This document shows, in pieces, positions 1 through 10,605 of a stretch of 64,000 nucleotides of DNA. The stretch comes from Orientallactaga sibirica. Lineage: Eukaryota; Chordata; Mammalia; Rodentia; Dipodidae. Positions within the stretch are counted from its first letter, which is position 1, and every line of letters begins with the position of its first letter. The notes beneath the pieces were generated by a model, which was not told the DNA's origin, did no database searches, and saw nothing but the letters and a program-made list of their open reading frames with translations. The stretch is taken from contig JAEOAD010002712.1 in NCBI GenBank assembly GCA_036365145.1, forward strand, positions 3,119,001 to 3,183,000. The letters run 5' to 3'. A program made the position numbers and the translations under genes.

Positions 1-33
1 TTTTGGGGGCCATCTATTCAAACTACCACATCA
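1..33 (-). mobile_element. End of a MaLR-type LTR, cut by the window edge
   Basis: The first 33 bases (GGGGGCCATCTATTCAAACTACCACA and flanks) match the end of the LTR-like element that finishes near 4,398. Only this end lies in the window. The family call is inferred from that internal match. Confidence 0.5.
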
Positions 34-268
34 GTTAAGACACTTGCCTGAGAAGCTTAAGGACTCACGTTCAACTCTCCAGGTCCCATGTAAGCCAGAC
101 GCACAAAGTGACACAAGCACACAAGGTCACATGCGTACAATGGGGTGCACGTGTCTGGAATTCAATTGCAGTGGCTGGAGGCCCTGGTGTGCCAATTCTC
201 TCTCTCGCTCATAGACTCTTGCATAAAACAAAAGGCCAGTCTGTTAGGCTTGCCTAAAAAAAGAAAAA
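34..268 (+). mobile_element. Dip SINE, long-linker variant (variant 3)
   Basis: Begins inside the tRNA-like head (GTTAAGACACTTGCCTG) and keeps a B-box-like CGTTCAACTCTCC. The middle carries an extra linker with repeated CACAAGGTCAC-type words, then GTGTCTGGAATTCAATTGCAGTGGCTGGAGGCCC in part, a CT tract, and the tail word GGCCAGTCTGTTAGGCTT. The same linker and tail word occur at 24,625, and a similar linker at 20,138. The first bases of the head are missing. Confidence 0.8.
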
Positions 269-451
269 CTAACAATTGTCTCCTAGAAAAAAAATTACTT
301 AAAAAAAAAACACTAAAAACATATCTACTATAGGACCCAGGTACTCCACTGTTGCGTGTTGACTTGAAGGAAGCCAAGTCAACATGTCACAACATGTCAT
401 TTTTTTTTTCTGGAAGGTTTTGCAAGCCAACACCTTTATTTTTATTTTTTG

Positions 452-591
452 GTTTTTTGAAGTAGGGTTTCAGTCTAGCCCAGGCTAAACTCACTCTGTA
501 GTCCCAGGATAACCTTGAATTCACAGAGATCCTCCTACCTCTGTCTCCTGAGTGCTGGTGGAATTAAAAGCATGTACCACCATGCCTGGCC
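452..591 (-). mobile_element. B1 SINE
   Basis: Reverse-complement B1: GGTTTTTTGAAGTAGGGTTTC at the left, TCTAGCCCAGGCT, CCTCCTACCTCTG, ending ACCACCATGCCTGGCC. A young Dip inserted directly at its 5' end. Confidence 0.85.
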
Positions 592-601
592 ACATCATTT
601 T

Positions 602-807
602 AAAAATGTATATATATTTAAGAGAGAGAAAGAGGTAGAGAGAGAGAGAGAGAGAGCGGGCATGCCAGGGCCTCCAGCCACTGCAAACAAACTCCAGATG
701 CATGTGCCCCCTTGTGCATCTGGCTTATGTGGGTCCTGGAGAGTCAAACCAGGATCCTTTGGCTTTGTAAGCAAACACCTTAACTGTTAAGCCATCTCTC
801 CAGCCCC
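602..807 (-). mobile_element. Dip SINE with exact TSD
   Basis: Reads in reverse: GA-rich tract, CCAGGGCCTCCAGCCACTGC, TGTGCATCTGGCTTA, GTTAAGCCATCTCTCCAGCCCC. Flanked by the 10-bp TSD ACATCATTTT at 592-601 and 808-817, which sits at the border of the older B1. It is therefore a later insertion. Confidence 0.9.
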
Positions 808-817
808 ACATCATTTT

Positions 818-1238
818 TTATTGCAGCACTAGTCACAATAGTTAAAGGATAGAACCAACCTATAGGTACCCCAAAAGAATAAAGAAAATGTGGTATATGC
901 ACACATTTTTTTCAACCATAAGAAAGAATGAAGTTATGCCATTTGCAGAAAAATGGATTTAACTTGAGATAAATATTAAGTGCATTAAGCCATTCTCTGA
1001 AAAGACAAACATGTATGTTTTTATTTATCCATGATTCCTAGAGTTTATACAGATACATAAAATTATGTACATATAAATGACAAGAAAGTGAAGTGAAACT
1101 GTCTAGGGGAACAAAGGGGACCAATGGATAGGGAGACGGGGAGAGAAGGACAGGAAGTTAGGGGGTTGTGGAGGGGAATATGCTTAACATCAACATGAAC
1201 TTGTGTGGAAAATTTAAAACTACAATGAAAGAACAGTC
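818..1238 (+). mobile_element. L1 fragment: ORF2 C-terminus into 3' UTR
   Basis: Shows the typical end of L1 ORF2: CACTAGTCACAATAGTTAAAG, AATAAAGAAAATGTGGTATA, CAACCATAAGAAAGAATGAA and GTGCATTAAGCCATTCTCTGA. A purine-rich 3' UTR-like stretch with GGGAGACGGGGAGAGAAGG follows. It is diverged, carries stops and has no coding capacity. Confidence 0.8.
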
Positions 1239-1253
1239 AGTTCCCAGTAGATT

Positions 1254-1407
1254 TTTTCTGTTTTGATATGTCAAGGTCGGGTCTCACTCTAGCCCAGGCT
1301 GACCTATACTTCACTATGTAGTCTCAGGCTGGCCTCAAACTCACAATGATCTTCCTACCTCTGCCTCCAGAGTGCTGGGATTAAAGGTGTGTGCCACCAC
1401 TCCTGGC
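1254..1407 (-). mobile_element. B1 SINE
   Basis: Reverse B1: GGTCGGGTCTCACTCTAGCC, AGTCTCAGGCTGGCCTC, GCTGGGATTAAAGGTGTG, ending near CTCCTGGCT. Moderately diverged. Confidence 0.85.
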
Positions 1408-1528
1408 TTTAGTCCCATCTACACAGCCTTCAATAGACCAATAAGATCCCCTGGTGATTCTTGAGATATCCCTTGATAATATTCAACAGTTTTTACAACG
1501 TTAATTCATTTAATAAAAATATTTACTT

Positions 1529-1649
1529 GAGCCAGGCATGGTAGCCTTTACTCCCAGCACTCAGGACGCAGAGGTAGGAGGATTTCTGTGAGTTCAAGGC
1601 CAGCCTGAGATTACATAGTGAATTCCAGGTCAGCCTGGGCTATATATAT
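1529..1649 (+). mobile_element. B1 SINE, 3'-truncated
   Basis: Starts GAGCCAGGCATGGTAGCC, continues with CCCAGCACTCAGGACGC and GTGAATTCCAGGTCAGCCTG, and stops in a TATATATA run without the usual CTACCTCGAAAAACC end. Confidence 0.8.
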
Positions 1650-2637
1650 ATTCTACAACGTGCGGTTGTCATCGAGGTCTCTTGGATATGTCTGTTGCAT
1701 TCCTGCTTGTAGTTTCTCCTTGAAAATCATGAGTGGAAAGCTCTGGGCAGAATGTCCTGACAATGGCCTTAGCTCAGGACCACCCTGTGTCAAATCTTCA
1801 GACCTCCTGTTCAAACACTTGCCGGGGAGAATGGAGTGCAGGCAACAGGGTGAATGTGAACCACACAGAGGTCTGAGAGAAGAGGCACTTGGAATGTGCA
1901 CACGACCCAAGGTGCATGAGCAGACACCTTCCCCCAGTACATAGAAGGAAGTGACAAGAAGGGATAAAGATGCAGCAACCAGTGGGGGACAACAGAGACT
2001 GGAGGCCCGGATACCAGCAGGAAGCTGTTGTGTCAGGACCCGCCCATTTCCATTTGCTTTAGTTACACTTGAACCTGGATGAAGAGCTATGTGCTACTGG
2101 AGGGTTCGGAAGAAAGGGATTTCTTATGAGAATTGGATCATTGGAGCTACCCACTTGGGCCAGGAAGTAAAGATCTGGAAAAGGTGAAGCATCACAGATG
2201 TCATTGTGAGTCATTGTGACAAGCCCTGGCTACGTGAACAAGGTGGAACTTGGCTGACAGTGTGGCAGGTCAGGCTGCTGTCATGGACTTTCTTGGGATG
2301 AAAATGGACTCTTGGTGGCTACTGCCTGTGGGAGTTCCCAGCAAGGCACTGAAGGGTGGGCAAGGGTCACTGTCGTCCCTCAGGGCCAGCAGTCACAAGG
2401 CTAGGAAGGTAAGGAGATGCAGAAGTTTCTCTCTCTCTCCACCTCTCACCCACAGTGACCATTGGTATGCCACGTCTTCTGCCCTCACCACATCCCTTTA
2501 TCTTCAGATAACTCTAACCCAGGGCCTCACATGAGAGCAGTTAGGGAAAATGGAGTTCGCAGCATAACCAAAGGGCAAGAAAACAACCCAATGCTGATGA
2601 AGGGAAGAGGGGGCAGACTCCATTCTTATAGACACAG
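1650..2637. other. No recognised feature
   Basis: About 1 kb of mixed-composition sequence between B1 copies. Short open frames on both strands (up to 108 codons) overlap one another and show no family motif or splice-consistent structure that I can support. It may be single-copy DNA or an old repeat beyond recognition. Confidence 0.4.
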
Positions 2638-2646
2638 GGCCTCAAG

Positions 2647-2790
2647 GGTTTTTGTTTGGTTGGTTGGTTGGTTTTTTGGTTTTTGGTGGTAGGGTCTTGT
2701 TCTAGCCCAGGCTGACCTGGAATTCACTCTGTAGTCTCAGGGTGGCCTCGAACTCATGGCGATCCTCTTACCTCTGCCTCCCAAGTGGAG
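2647..2790 (-). mobile_element. B1 SINE with TSD
   Basis: Reverse B1 with a (TTGG)n-like head-to-tail spacer, then TCTAGCCCAGGCTGACCTGG and CCTCTGCCTCCCAAGTG. Its distal end is lost after AAGTG. The TSD GCCTCAAGG lies at 2,638-2,646 and 2,791-2,799. Confidence 0.85.
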
Positions 2791-3035
2791 CCTCAAGGTT
2801 TTGACTCTTGTTATTTAAATGTACAGCAAAGAGGGAGGCTAGCAGAAAGTTTCTGCTCAGAAAGACTTGGGGAACAGAGGGAGGGAGACAGAGATTCAGA
2901 CTTTAGGGGAAGGTCTTAGGGTGTCCCAGAAATGAATTACAGAACAGAATGCCAGGTTGGGAGTCAGGTGTGGGAACTTGACACCATAAAACATATTTTT
3001 TCTTTATTTACATTGTCTCATTTTCCTTCCTTCTT

Positions 3036-3187
3036 TTGGGGGCGGGGGAGGAGGGGCAAGGTCTCATTCTGCAGTCCAAGCTGGCCTGAAACTCACTTGT
3101 AACCCAGGCTGGCCTCCAACTCACAACAATCCTCCTGTTTCAACCTCCCAATGCTGGGATTACAGGTGTGAGCCACCATGCTAGGCT
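3036..3187 (-). mobile_element. Old B1 SINE
   Basis: Diverged reverse B1: GGCAAGGTCTCATTCTGCAG, CCAGGCTGGCCTCCAACTC, GCTGGGATTACAGGTGTGAG. The ATTACAGG word and weak fit to the local B1 body suggest an older rodent subfamily. Confidence 0.7.
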
Positions 3188-3758
3188 CAGTATCTCCTTA
3201 CTTCTACCCTGTGGGTGGTGCCTCCTCCTTCCAAGGATCTTATGCAGCTTCCCTGGGATCACATTCAAGTAGCCTTGACCAGAAAGAAAAAGGTTTTCCA
3301 CAAGCTTTATTTAGAAAAATCCTTGTGGTGTGACCTCCCCCCTCTCCCAACTTCCTACACCCACCTCCGCAGCCAGGTGAATAGGATGCAATTAGGATCA
3401 CAGCTTGGCCTGATGTCCTGGAAGGAAGGGGCCAGGGAACTTTCATCAACTTTGATCTTCAGAACAATATGGAGGCAGAAGCGAGTTCCTCAAGGAAGAA
3501 GGCTGTCCCAGAAGAGGGAGCAGTGCCAGGAGAGTGACCATGCTCACCGTGTGTCCCATCGACTGCATGAAATTAAATTCACGCCTCCAACTCATCCTTC
3601 TTGTTCCAACCCATTTCCATGAATGCTCTGCTCAGAGCAACAGGTTTCTGCTCACACCCCACTGCCGCTGCAGAGAGCTGCCCCAGAGAAGGAAGACTGC
3701 CTAGCAGGTGGTGATGAGTGAGAATCTTCTGGTCTCTTCAAGAGGAAGGCTTAGAGAG
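3188..3758. other. No recognised feature
   Basis: About 570 bp without a clear repeat. It holds a 135-codon plus-strand open frame (3,215-3,622) with no recognisable domain. I regard that frame as chance. Confidence 0.4.
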
Positions 3759-3973
3759 GGCTGGAGAGATGGCTTAGAAGTTAAAGGCACTTGCCTGAGA
3801 AGCCTAAGGACCCAGGTTCAATCCGCAAGTACCCACACAAGCCAGATGGCACAAGGAGGTGTATGCATCTGGAGTTCGTTTGCAGGAGCTAGAGGCCCTG
3901 TTGCAGCCATATTCTCTTTCTCTCTGCCTCTCTCCATCTCTCTCAAACAAATAAATAAAATATTTTAAAAAAG
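3759..3973 (+). mobile_element. Dip SINE (standard variant)
   Basis: Complete: GGGCTGGAGAGATGGCTTAG, B-box-like GGTTCAATCC, GCCAGATGGCACAAGGAGG, TCGTTTGCAG, CT tract, and tail CAAACAAATAAATAAAATA. Confidence 0.9.
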
Positions 3974-3984
3974 AGACCTGGAGA

Positions 3985-4398
3985 GATGAGCAACTGCTTA
4001 AGGCTGTAGCAGACAGCTTCAGGTTCGCTGAGATGAACTTCCAGACCAGGCACAGTTATGGAGGAAGGGATATTATTTATTGAAGCTTACAGATCCAGGG
4101 GAAGTTCCATAATGGCAAGAGAAGCGGCATGCTCTTCACAGGACCAGGCAAGAGAGAGAGAAAGCCAACCAGCCACCACAGCACACAGAGCAAAACTACA
4201 GCCAAAAGGTCACACAGCACACTTCAGGAACTCCTGCTAGGCACATTTGCATATCTTTACAATGGAATCTCAAACCCACACCATTAACACCTTAAGAAGG
4301 GCCCCCAGTGACATTGCCTCTAGCAAGGTGATTGCAGGTGCAAACTTTAACTAGTAAAACACTGAATATATTGGGGGACATATATTCAAACTACCACA
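3985..4398 (-). mobile_element. MaLR-type LTR (reverse)
   Basis: Reverse LTR-like unit. TTATTTATTGAAGCTTACAG is the reversed polyadenylation zone. GGGGAAGTTCCATAATGGCA is shared in style with the LTR at 45,555. It ends ATATTGGGGGACATATATTC plus AAACTACCACA, matching bases 1-33. Assignment to ERVL-MaLR is by general architecture, not by alignment. Confidence 0.6.
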
Positions 4399-4601
4399 AA
4401 GGCCATTCAATTAAGAGGGAGAACACTCAGAGTAAATTCATAGTCTGGCTCATAGACCGCTCTGGAGGTCCAAGCAGTTACGAAGCTGCCTTCCTTCCAG
4501 GGCATGACCAGGTTTTCCTGGAGCAGAAAGAGCAGATGAGGGCCAGAGTGATCTCTCAGAGGTTAAATAATAAAAGACAAGACTTGGAATGCAGGCAAGG
4601 A

Positions 4602-4655
<54 letters not shown>
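4602..4655. repeat. (GT)n microsatellite
   Basis: About 27 uninterrupted GT units. Likely length-polymorphic. Confidence 0.97.
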
Positions 4656-4656
<1 letters not shown>

Positions 4657-5049
4657 GCTAGGTAGTAGAAACATCACCGAGGCAATACACCTCTTTTCTG
4701 GGGAGAGGAAAATGGCCTTGGATTAGGGTTTGGGGTGTCTTGGGAGGGTGGCAATTGACTTGTTCTTTAGGTCAGTTGCCCTCTAGAGCTGTGCAGCTAA
4801 CCCCTTCAGCTAGCAGCGGGGACTTCTCCTCATCTGTTGTGGTTTGTGAGAATCTCCATGCTTGGCTGTGTTAACAGCACCTGAGGAGTCACAGCAGGCA
4901 CTCCAAACCCGTTCGCCCCACCCCACTGCACCCCATCTCTAGTACCATGGGGACACCTTCTCATGCTGCAGAGAGGTTTACTGAACCTTGTCCTGCCTGA
5001 TACCCCACAACACGTGGGAGCAGAGCCAGGCCAGGGCAGTAAAGGCCCA
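4656..5049. other. No recognised feature
   Basis: About 390 bp of unremarkable sequence with no clear repeat, RNA gene or supported reading frame. Confidence 0.4.
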
Positions 5050-5128
5050 GCGGTTACCTGTTCCTAAGGTCACACAGCTTGCAACTATGGGACCAGGTGA
5101 ATGGGGACCTAGATGAAATCCAGTCACA
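5050..5128 (-). mobile_element. Possible MIR relic
   Basis: CCTAAGGTCACACAGCTTGCAA followed by GGGACCAGGTGAATGGGGACC fits the reverse MIR core (AAGGTCACACAGCT). Short and diverged. Confidence 0.5.
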
Positions 5129-5524
5129 AAGGGCACCCATGGCTTGGACTTGATCACTGTGGAGGAACAGCAGATAAAAGAGGAGTGGCCAATTTGAAGA
5201 GGCCCCCTTGTCTAAATCATTGTTCAAAGTGACACTCTTGGGTGGGTGCCATCTGGAAACGGACGCTCTCCACAGGTAGAGCTCTTCTAACCTGCACCAC
5301 CTGCATCCTCTTTCCTTGGTAAAGCCACTGTCACTTCTTTTCTGACATTATTCCTTTGGGACCTTTGGAAATTTGGCTGGATTTCTCTGTCCTTGGTTCC
5401 CTTATCTATGTGATGAGTGTTGGGCTTGGGTTCTTTCTATTCTTACACTAGATTTTTACAACTGTTCTATAATAAACACGTGGACAGGATACAAGTACAA
5501 AGGCTGCAAAAGCTGTGTGTCATG

Positions 5525-5605
5525 GGAGCCGGAGGCAGGAGGATAGAGAGTTCCAGGACAGCCTGAGCTACATAGCATGACCTGTCTCAGAAGGAAAACT
5601 TAGGA
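5525..5605 (+). mobile_element. B1 fragment
   Basis: GGAGCCGGAGGCAGGAGGAT, then CAGGACAGCCTGAGCTACAT and a degraded CTGTCTCAG end. An old, partial plus-strand B1. Confidence 0.6.
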
Positions 5606-6560
5606 AAGAATAAGTAAAACAGAAAAGAAAAAAAAAATGACTGAAAGATCTCTGCTTTGTCAGTGTCTGTGGGGCCTTGTTCACGGAACAGAGCCTTCCA
5701 TGTGGCGGTATGGGCTGAGGGCTAGGAAAACCACTGGGGCCATGGTCCCTGGGAAAGGGACAATGGCTCAGTCTCCGTTGACAGCAAAGGGAGCAGAGAA
5801 ATGCTGGGGAGCAGGAGGGGGTCAAGGAATGCCCTCGAGGCTGGAGTTGATGCGCGTGGGGCAGCCATGCATGGGACTGGTTGGTTGCTTCAGCCAGCAG
5901 ACATAGGCGGGCCTTAGATGATTTTTAGATGAGAATTTAACTCTGACCTCTTACTTCTGCCCCAGCCCTTCTAGAAGACCTTGAGATCTTCTCCCTTCTC
6001 ATTTTCTACTATTCTAAGCCCAATAGCATGACATGGTACTGGTGTCCTAAATGACAGCAATATTGGGTGCTGTCTTTGCACAGCCTGGCTCCAGGAGCCG
6101 GGAGCTGAGAAGTGAATGCAAACTTACAGGAACAGTGTTGGGCAGGTCAAAGACTCTCCAGAATCAGGCCTTGCAAACAACAGATGGTGATAAGACAGAA
6201 CCACTGGGACATGTTGAGAGCAAGAAGGTAGGCTAGTCCCCCAGCTTGGGAAGCAGCAGCATGAACAAGGGACCAGGAGCCAGAGGAGCCATTCAGCCCA
6301 AAACTGGTGCCCTCTTTCCACAGCAAGCACCTGGGGACCCAGCCTGAGCTCCTGGCCTGGCACACAGGATGACAAAAGTTTGTTCAGAGCATAGGAGGGT
6401 GAAGAAGTAGGCGAAGGCTCTTGAAGCCCAAGATAGTGGGAAAGGTACTAAGAGGCTGGGCTGTGAATACAATTGGGGTCAAAGGTCATTGTGCTTGTCA
6501 GGTCCTTGGGAAACAGACCCATGGAGATGGTTGAGGGAGTGCATTGAGGAGTGCCCTGGG
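5606..6560. other. No recognised feature
   Basis: About 950 bp with no repeat I can name. Overlapping short open frames on both strands give no domain evidence. Confidence 0.4.
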
Positions 6561-6610
6561 ACTGTAGGGCACAGTTGAAGGCCCCCAGGCTACTGGAGGC
6601 AGGCCTGAAC

Positions 6611-7151
6611 TGTCAGGTATGAGTAAGGGTCCCAGACCCCTGAGGTTGCAGTGAGTCTGGGCCCCCGATAACCTCAAGGCTGGCAAGCATGAGGCCGCGC
6701 CGCCCTCCACCCCACCACCCCAAGGTTGCAATGAGCCTGGACCTCGGCAATCTTGAGACCGACAGGAGTGAGGCCATTCCCTCCTCACAGCCCGGAACAC
6801 CTGGACATCCTGATAAGACTTAGATTTAGCTTACTCCAGAGCCTTGTGACCTTTGTCCACTTATATCCCTATATGTTAATGAGGTATCAGCCAGCAAACT
6901 TTGCACAGCCAATCCCCTACCTGTTACCTATACCTTTTCCCACCACTACTTAGACCATGTGACCCTTCCCTGCTCACCCGTTTCGTCACTACATGCTAAT
7001 TAGGCATCCGCAGGACCTTTGAACTGACCAATCCCCTTATGACCTGTACCTACCCGTACCTCTTCCTGCTCTTTCACAAACACTTATTAACCCAGTCCCC
7101 TGGCAAATAAATGTTCTCTGAAGCTGTCTCCCGGGTGTTTCTTCCCGTCAC
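6611..7151 (+). mobile_element. ERV-type LTR, probably solo, with duplicated U3 block
   Basis: Reads as a plus-strand retroviral-type LTR. It has two CCAAT-type motifs (AGCCAATCCCC near 6,908 and GACCAATCCCC near 7,028), an AATAAA signal at about 7,106, a downstream GT-rich zone, and a CCCGTCACA end near 7,151. U3 contains two diverged copies of a roughly 120-bp unit (about 6,840-6,955 and 6,956-7,075). An 80-bp unit is repeated before it (6,640 and 6,720). No gag, pol or env follows. Start and end are approximate, and the ERV class is not assigned. Confidence 0.65.
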
Positions 7152-7209
7152 ACTCACGGCCACTCAAGACCCCGCTCTACCATTGCCTGGACACCCCTGA
7201 GACTCAGAG

Positions 7210-8126
7210 GTGCCACAGCCCCAGGACGACCAGGAACCACAGGGACCCTTACAAAGGAGGAGAGGGAGTGGGCAGGGGGAGGGACTGAACCACAACACAG
7301 AGGGAATGAAACTCTCCAGTCAGTCCCCATAGGACAGCTCTTCAGAAGTGGCCCATCCAAGACAAGGGGCCTGAGTCTATACTTCCTCAACAGGCAGACA
7401 CATCTCACAGGTTGCCTCCCTGGAGATGGTATAAACATATTCCACAAACATCTCTAAATAAGTAAAGGATTAAAGGACTCAATCTTGAAGAAGAGAGGTG
7501 TGGGCACATCACTGTGCCAGGCAAGATGAATCGGTCTCCTATTGAACAGATGGGAAGGGCTCAGGGATGAAATCATAGAGCTGGTGGAGAGCTGAGCCAG
7601 CCATTCCTCCGTGGCTGCCAGAGGATGCCCATAGCCTCAGCATACTTGGAAGTTGGTACAGGATCTGACAGATTTGACCATATGGATGAGAAGGGGAAAT
7701 AGGGATTTGTCCATGGTACCCCAACCATCTGCCACCAGATTATATGAAGACTGTTAGAATGAAGATTCCTGTCTTCCATTCTCAGGACTTATTACTGGAA
7801 AATCAGGGAAAACCTGAGAATCTGTGTTATTTTTTTAACATGCCAAGTGTCATTTATTTCTTGACATCACTCACACACGCAGCAGAAAATGCACCTGGCC
7901 TTGCAATGACGGCTGCGCTCCGATCATAACACAGCAAGGGCTCGGCGAGATGTGCACGCAGACACTTCGTGTAAGTTACGGATGGCTGCCATACAACCTG
8001 AACCCCACTGACTAGACCATTCGTGCTTGATCTAACATAAATGAGCCCAATCATTTAAGAATGGCCACTTGGGGAACAGGCCAGTATATACAATATCTGT
8101 CAAGTAAAATGTATTACCTTTTTAAA
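7210..8126. other. No recognised feature
   Basis: About 900 bp without a clear repeat or gene. Contains CpG-bearing stretches near 7,900-7,980 but nothing like an island. Confidence 0.4.
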
Positions 8127-8141
8127 AATAATGATAGTCAG

Positions 8142-8305
8142 AGCCGGGCATGGTGGCGCATGCCTTTAATCCCAGCACTCAGGAGGCAGAGGTAGGAGGA
8201 TTGCTATGAGTTCGAGGCCACCCTGAGACTACATAGTGAATTCCAGGTCAGCCAGGGCTAGAGTGAGACCCTACCTCGAAAAACCAAAAAAAAAAAAAAA
8301 TTAAT
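8142..8305 (+). mobile_element. Young B1 SINE with 15-bp TSD
   Basis: Full-length: AGCCGGGCATGGTGGCGC through GACCCTACCTCGAAAAACC and an A tail. Perfect TSD AATAATGATAGTCAG at 8,127-8,141 and 8,306-8,320. Little divergence and the intact TSD mark a recent insertion. Confidence 0.95.
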
Positions 8306-8503
8306 AATAATGATAGTCAGTCTTCAAACCTTTGCTATTGAATCATAATATGGACACACACTATGATAGCAACAAACATGCTAGTTTTTTTTTAACAAGT
8401 TACTGTCATGTAACCTGTCTTCCAGCCTGTATTTGGAACTGGTAGCCAACACAGCAGATCACTGGGCAGACTGTCAAGCAACCTGTAATTAAAGAGTATT
8501 GGT

Positions 8504-8693
8504 GGGCTGGAGAGATGGCTTAGTGGTTAAGGTTTGATTTCCTAGGACCCACATCTGTAAGCCAGATGTACAAGGTGGCACATATGTCTAGAGTTTGTTT
8601 ACAGTGGCTGAAGACCCTGGCATGCCCATTCACATGCACTCTCTATCTGCTTCTTTCTTTCTCTTAAATAAGTAAAATATGATAAATTTTTTA
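8504..8693 (+). mobile_element. Dip SINE with TSD, internally shortened
   Basis: GGGCTGGAGAGATGGCTTAG head, then a deletion of part of the tRNA-like region (GTTAAGGTTTGATTTCC), normal body and A/T tail. TSD AAAGAGTATT at 8,491-8,500 and 8,694-8,703. The B box is lost, so this copy should not be transcribed by Pol III. Confidence 0.9.
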
Positions 8694-8706
8694 AAAGAGT
8701 ATTTTT

Positions 8707-8815
8707 GCAGGCATGATGGCATGTGCCTGTAGTTCCAGCCTTTGGGAGGCTGAGCAGGAGAACTGTGAGTTTGAGACCAGCCTAGGCTCTGTAGTGAGAC
8801 TGTCTCAAAGACCAA
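8707..8815 (+). mobile_element. Old B1 SINE
   Basis: GCATGATGGCATGTGCCTG, TTTGGGAGGCTGAGCAGGAG, GACCAGCCTAGGCTC, ending ACTGTCTCAAAGACC. Closer to an ancestral B1/PB1 than to the young local B1. Confidence 0.65.
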
Positions 8816-8947
8816 TGGGGAGTACTCCTCAGCTACTCCTACTCAGCTTTTATCCACAACTTGAAAACTTAAACAGGACCTATATGCCACAAAGGTAATT
8901 TCCAAAGTGGGAAGGTTGATAATACTTGAGATGATAAAATCAAGATC

Positions 8948-9045
8948 CCAGTGTCTTCACTATGTCATCCAGACAGGGCTTAAGTTGTAACCGTCCTATG
9001 TTTGCCTACTGATTGCTAGGATTACAGTCACGTGTCACCATTTAT
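8948..9045 (-). mobile_element. Old B1 fragment
   Basis: Diverged reverse B1: TCCAGACAGGGCTTAAG, TGCTAGGATTACAGTCACG. Confidence 0.45.
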
Positions 9046-9111
9046 GGATGGATTGATATTGATTGACGATGAAAAATGTTCACTGTTTCTTAGATGAGAG
9101 AAATCAGCAGT

Positions 9112-9390
9112 CACCAGCGTGTGGTGGTTTAGACTACACTCGGGATCCTAATGAACCTCCCGGGTTCAAATCCCAGCCCCAGCCCCTTACTCCCTGCATG
9201 GTTCCCCGCCCCAGGCAAGGCAGTCACCTTCTGTGCCTCATTTCCTCGCCCGTGAATGGGTGCTAATCCATAGTCTTGGTGCTTATGTCACAGGGCCAGT
9301 GAAAAGCTGATGCGAGTTTCATGTTCTGCAGAAGGTGTATCTGTGCCTAGCACAGGCTAAGCACCGTAGAAATATTTGCTTATTATTATA
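9112..9390 (+). mobile_element. MIR SINE
   Basis: Nearly full-length. Shows CGGGTTCAAATCCCAGCCCC (tRNA B box), the core CAGTCACCTTCTGTGCCTCA then TTTCCTCGCCCGTGAATGGG, and the end TGTGCCTAGCACAGGC with TAGAAATATTTGC. An ancient mammal-wide element and among the better preserved in the window. Confidence 0.85.
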
Positions 9391-9395
9391 TGGGG

Positions 9396-9919
9396 TTGCT
9401 CTGGTTGTCCACTGCTGTTGAAACAAGCACTCCTAGAACGCCTAGAACTGAATGGGCTGAACTGTGATGGCTCTGGTGATTCTTGGTGTTTTTCGTGCTG
9501 TTCTGCATTACTTAGGACTGACTAGAGAGGCCAGAATGTCCTTGTGTGTGTGGCTGACGTTTGGTACGGGTCAATACCCGTGCTTGGCCGATGTTCTCCA
9601 TCTCTCAGGCCTGCCACGTGGGCTTCCTGTGGGGCTGGAGGTTCCTCACGTGGTACTTGGGATCCATGAAGAGCCTTCCCGGAGATGGTAGTGGAAGCTG
9701 AGATTGCATGTGGCCCGGCCTTGGACACCACCCAGAATTACTCCACTATGTTCCACTGAGTCAAACAAATCTTGGCCCAGAATAAAATCACATTTCAGTG
9801 ATAGGGACAGTAAAGGAAATTAGTAGCTATACAGTTTAATTCCACTTTTGTAAAAGTATGTTTGTTAACATATAGAAAATTCTCTGAAAGAATATATACT
9901 AAAATGTTAGCTGAAAAAA
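9396..9919. other. No recognised feature
   Basis: About 520 bp without a clear repeat. A 75-codon open frame is not supported by any motif. Confidence 0.4.
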
Positions 9920-9927
9920 TAGTACAT

Positions 9928-9930
<3 letters not shown>

Positions 9931-9962
<32 letters not shown>

Positions 9963-10095
9963 TTGAGGTAGGGTCTGTAACCTAGGCTGACCTGGAACTC
10001 ACTTTGTACCTACAGGCTGGCTTCAAACTCATGGCAATCGTCCTACGTCAGCCTCCTGAGTGCTGGGATTAAAGGCATGTGCCACCACACCCGGC
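9931..10095 (-). mobile_element. B1 SINE with TTTA-expanded tail and TSD
   Basis: Reverse B1 whose A-tail side is an (ATTT)n run (9,931-9,963), followed by GAGGTAGGGTCTGTAACC and ending GCCACCACACCCGGC. TSD TAGTACATTTA at 9,920-9,930 and 10,096-10,106. Confidence 0.92.
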
Positions 10096-10167
10096 TAGTA
10101 CATTTATAATAAGAAAAATAAGTAACTCTTTTTTCTTTATTTATTTTATTTAAAAAAATTTAAATAC

Positions 10168-10312
10168 AAGAACTCACTAAGTAGCCCTGATGGCTTAGTA
10201 CTCACTAAGTAGACCAGGCTGACTTTGAACTTGCAGTGATTCTTCTGCCTCTGCCTCCCAAGTACTGAGATTACCTCCCAAGTGCTAGGCACCCCAAAAC
10301 CTAGCCTAGAAA
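10168..10312 (-). mobile_element. Old B1 SINE
   Basis: Diverged reverse B1 with two short internal repeats: ACTCACTAAGTAG occurs at about 10,170 and 10,200, and CCTCCCAAGT near 10,254 and 10,276. Confidence 0.6.
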
Positions 10313-10357
10313 AAGTAATTTTCTTATGTTAAAAAATCCATGAAGATTTAAAATGTA

Positions 10358-10520
10358 GCTGGGCATGGGGGCACACGCCTTTAATCCCAGCACTCAGGAG
10401 ACAGAAATAGGAGGATCGCCATGAGTTCAAGACTACCCTGAGACTACAGAGTGAATTCCAGGTCAGCCTGAGCTAGAGTGAGACCCTACCTCGAAAAACA
10501 AAACAAAACAAAACAAAAAA
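10358..10520 (+). mobile_element. Young B1 SINE with 15-bp TSD
   Basis: AGCTGGGCATGGGGGCACACG to CTACCTCGAAAAACAAAACAA. TSD AAGATTTAAAATGTA at 10,343-10,357 and 10,521-10,535 is exact. The tail is a (CAAAA)n run. Confidence 0.95.
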
Positions 10521-10605
10521 AAGATTTAAAATGTAATGAATCACCATTGTGAAAAATTGAAAGACAAAAACAAAACAAACAAACAAACAAACAAAAAAAC
10601 CCTTA

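Noticed and set aside
3215..3622. 135-codon plus-strand open frame
   Set aside because: No domain, and an opposite-strand frame overlaps it; treated as chance.
3759..3860. tRNA gene suggested by A and B boxes
   Set aside because: The boxes belong to the tRNA-derived head of a Dip SINE; the same applies to all other Dip and ID copies.
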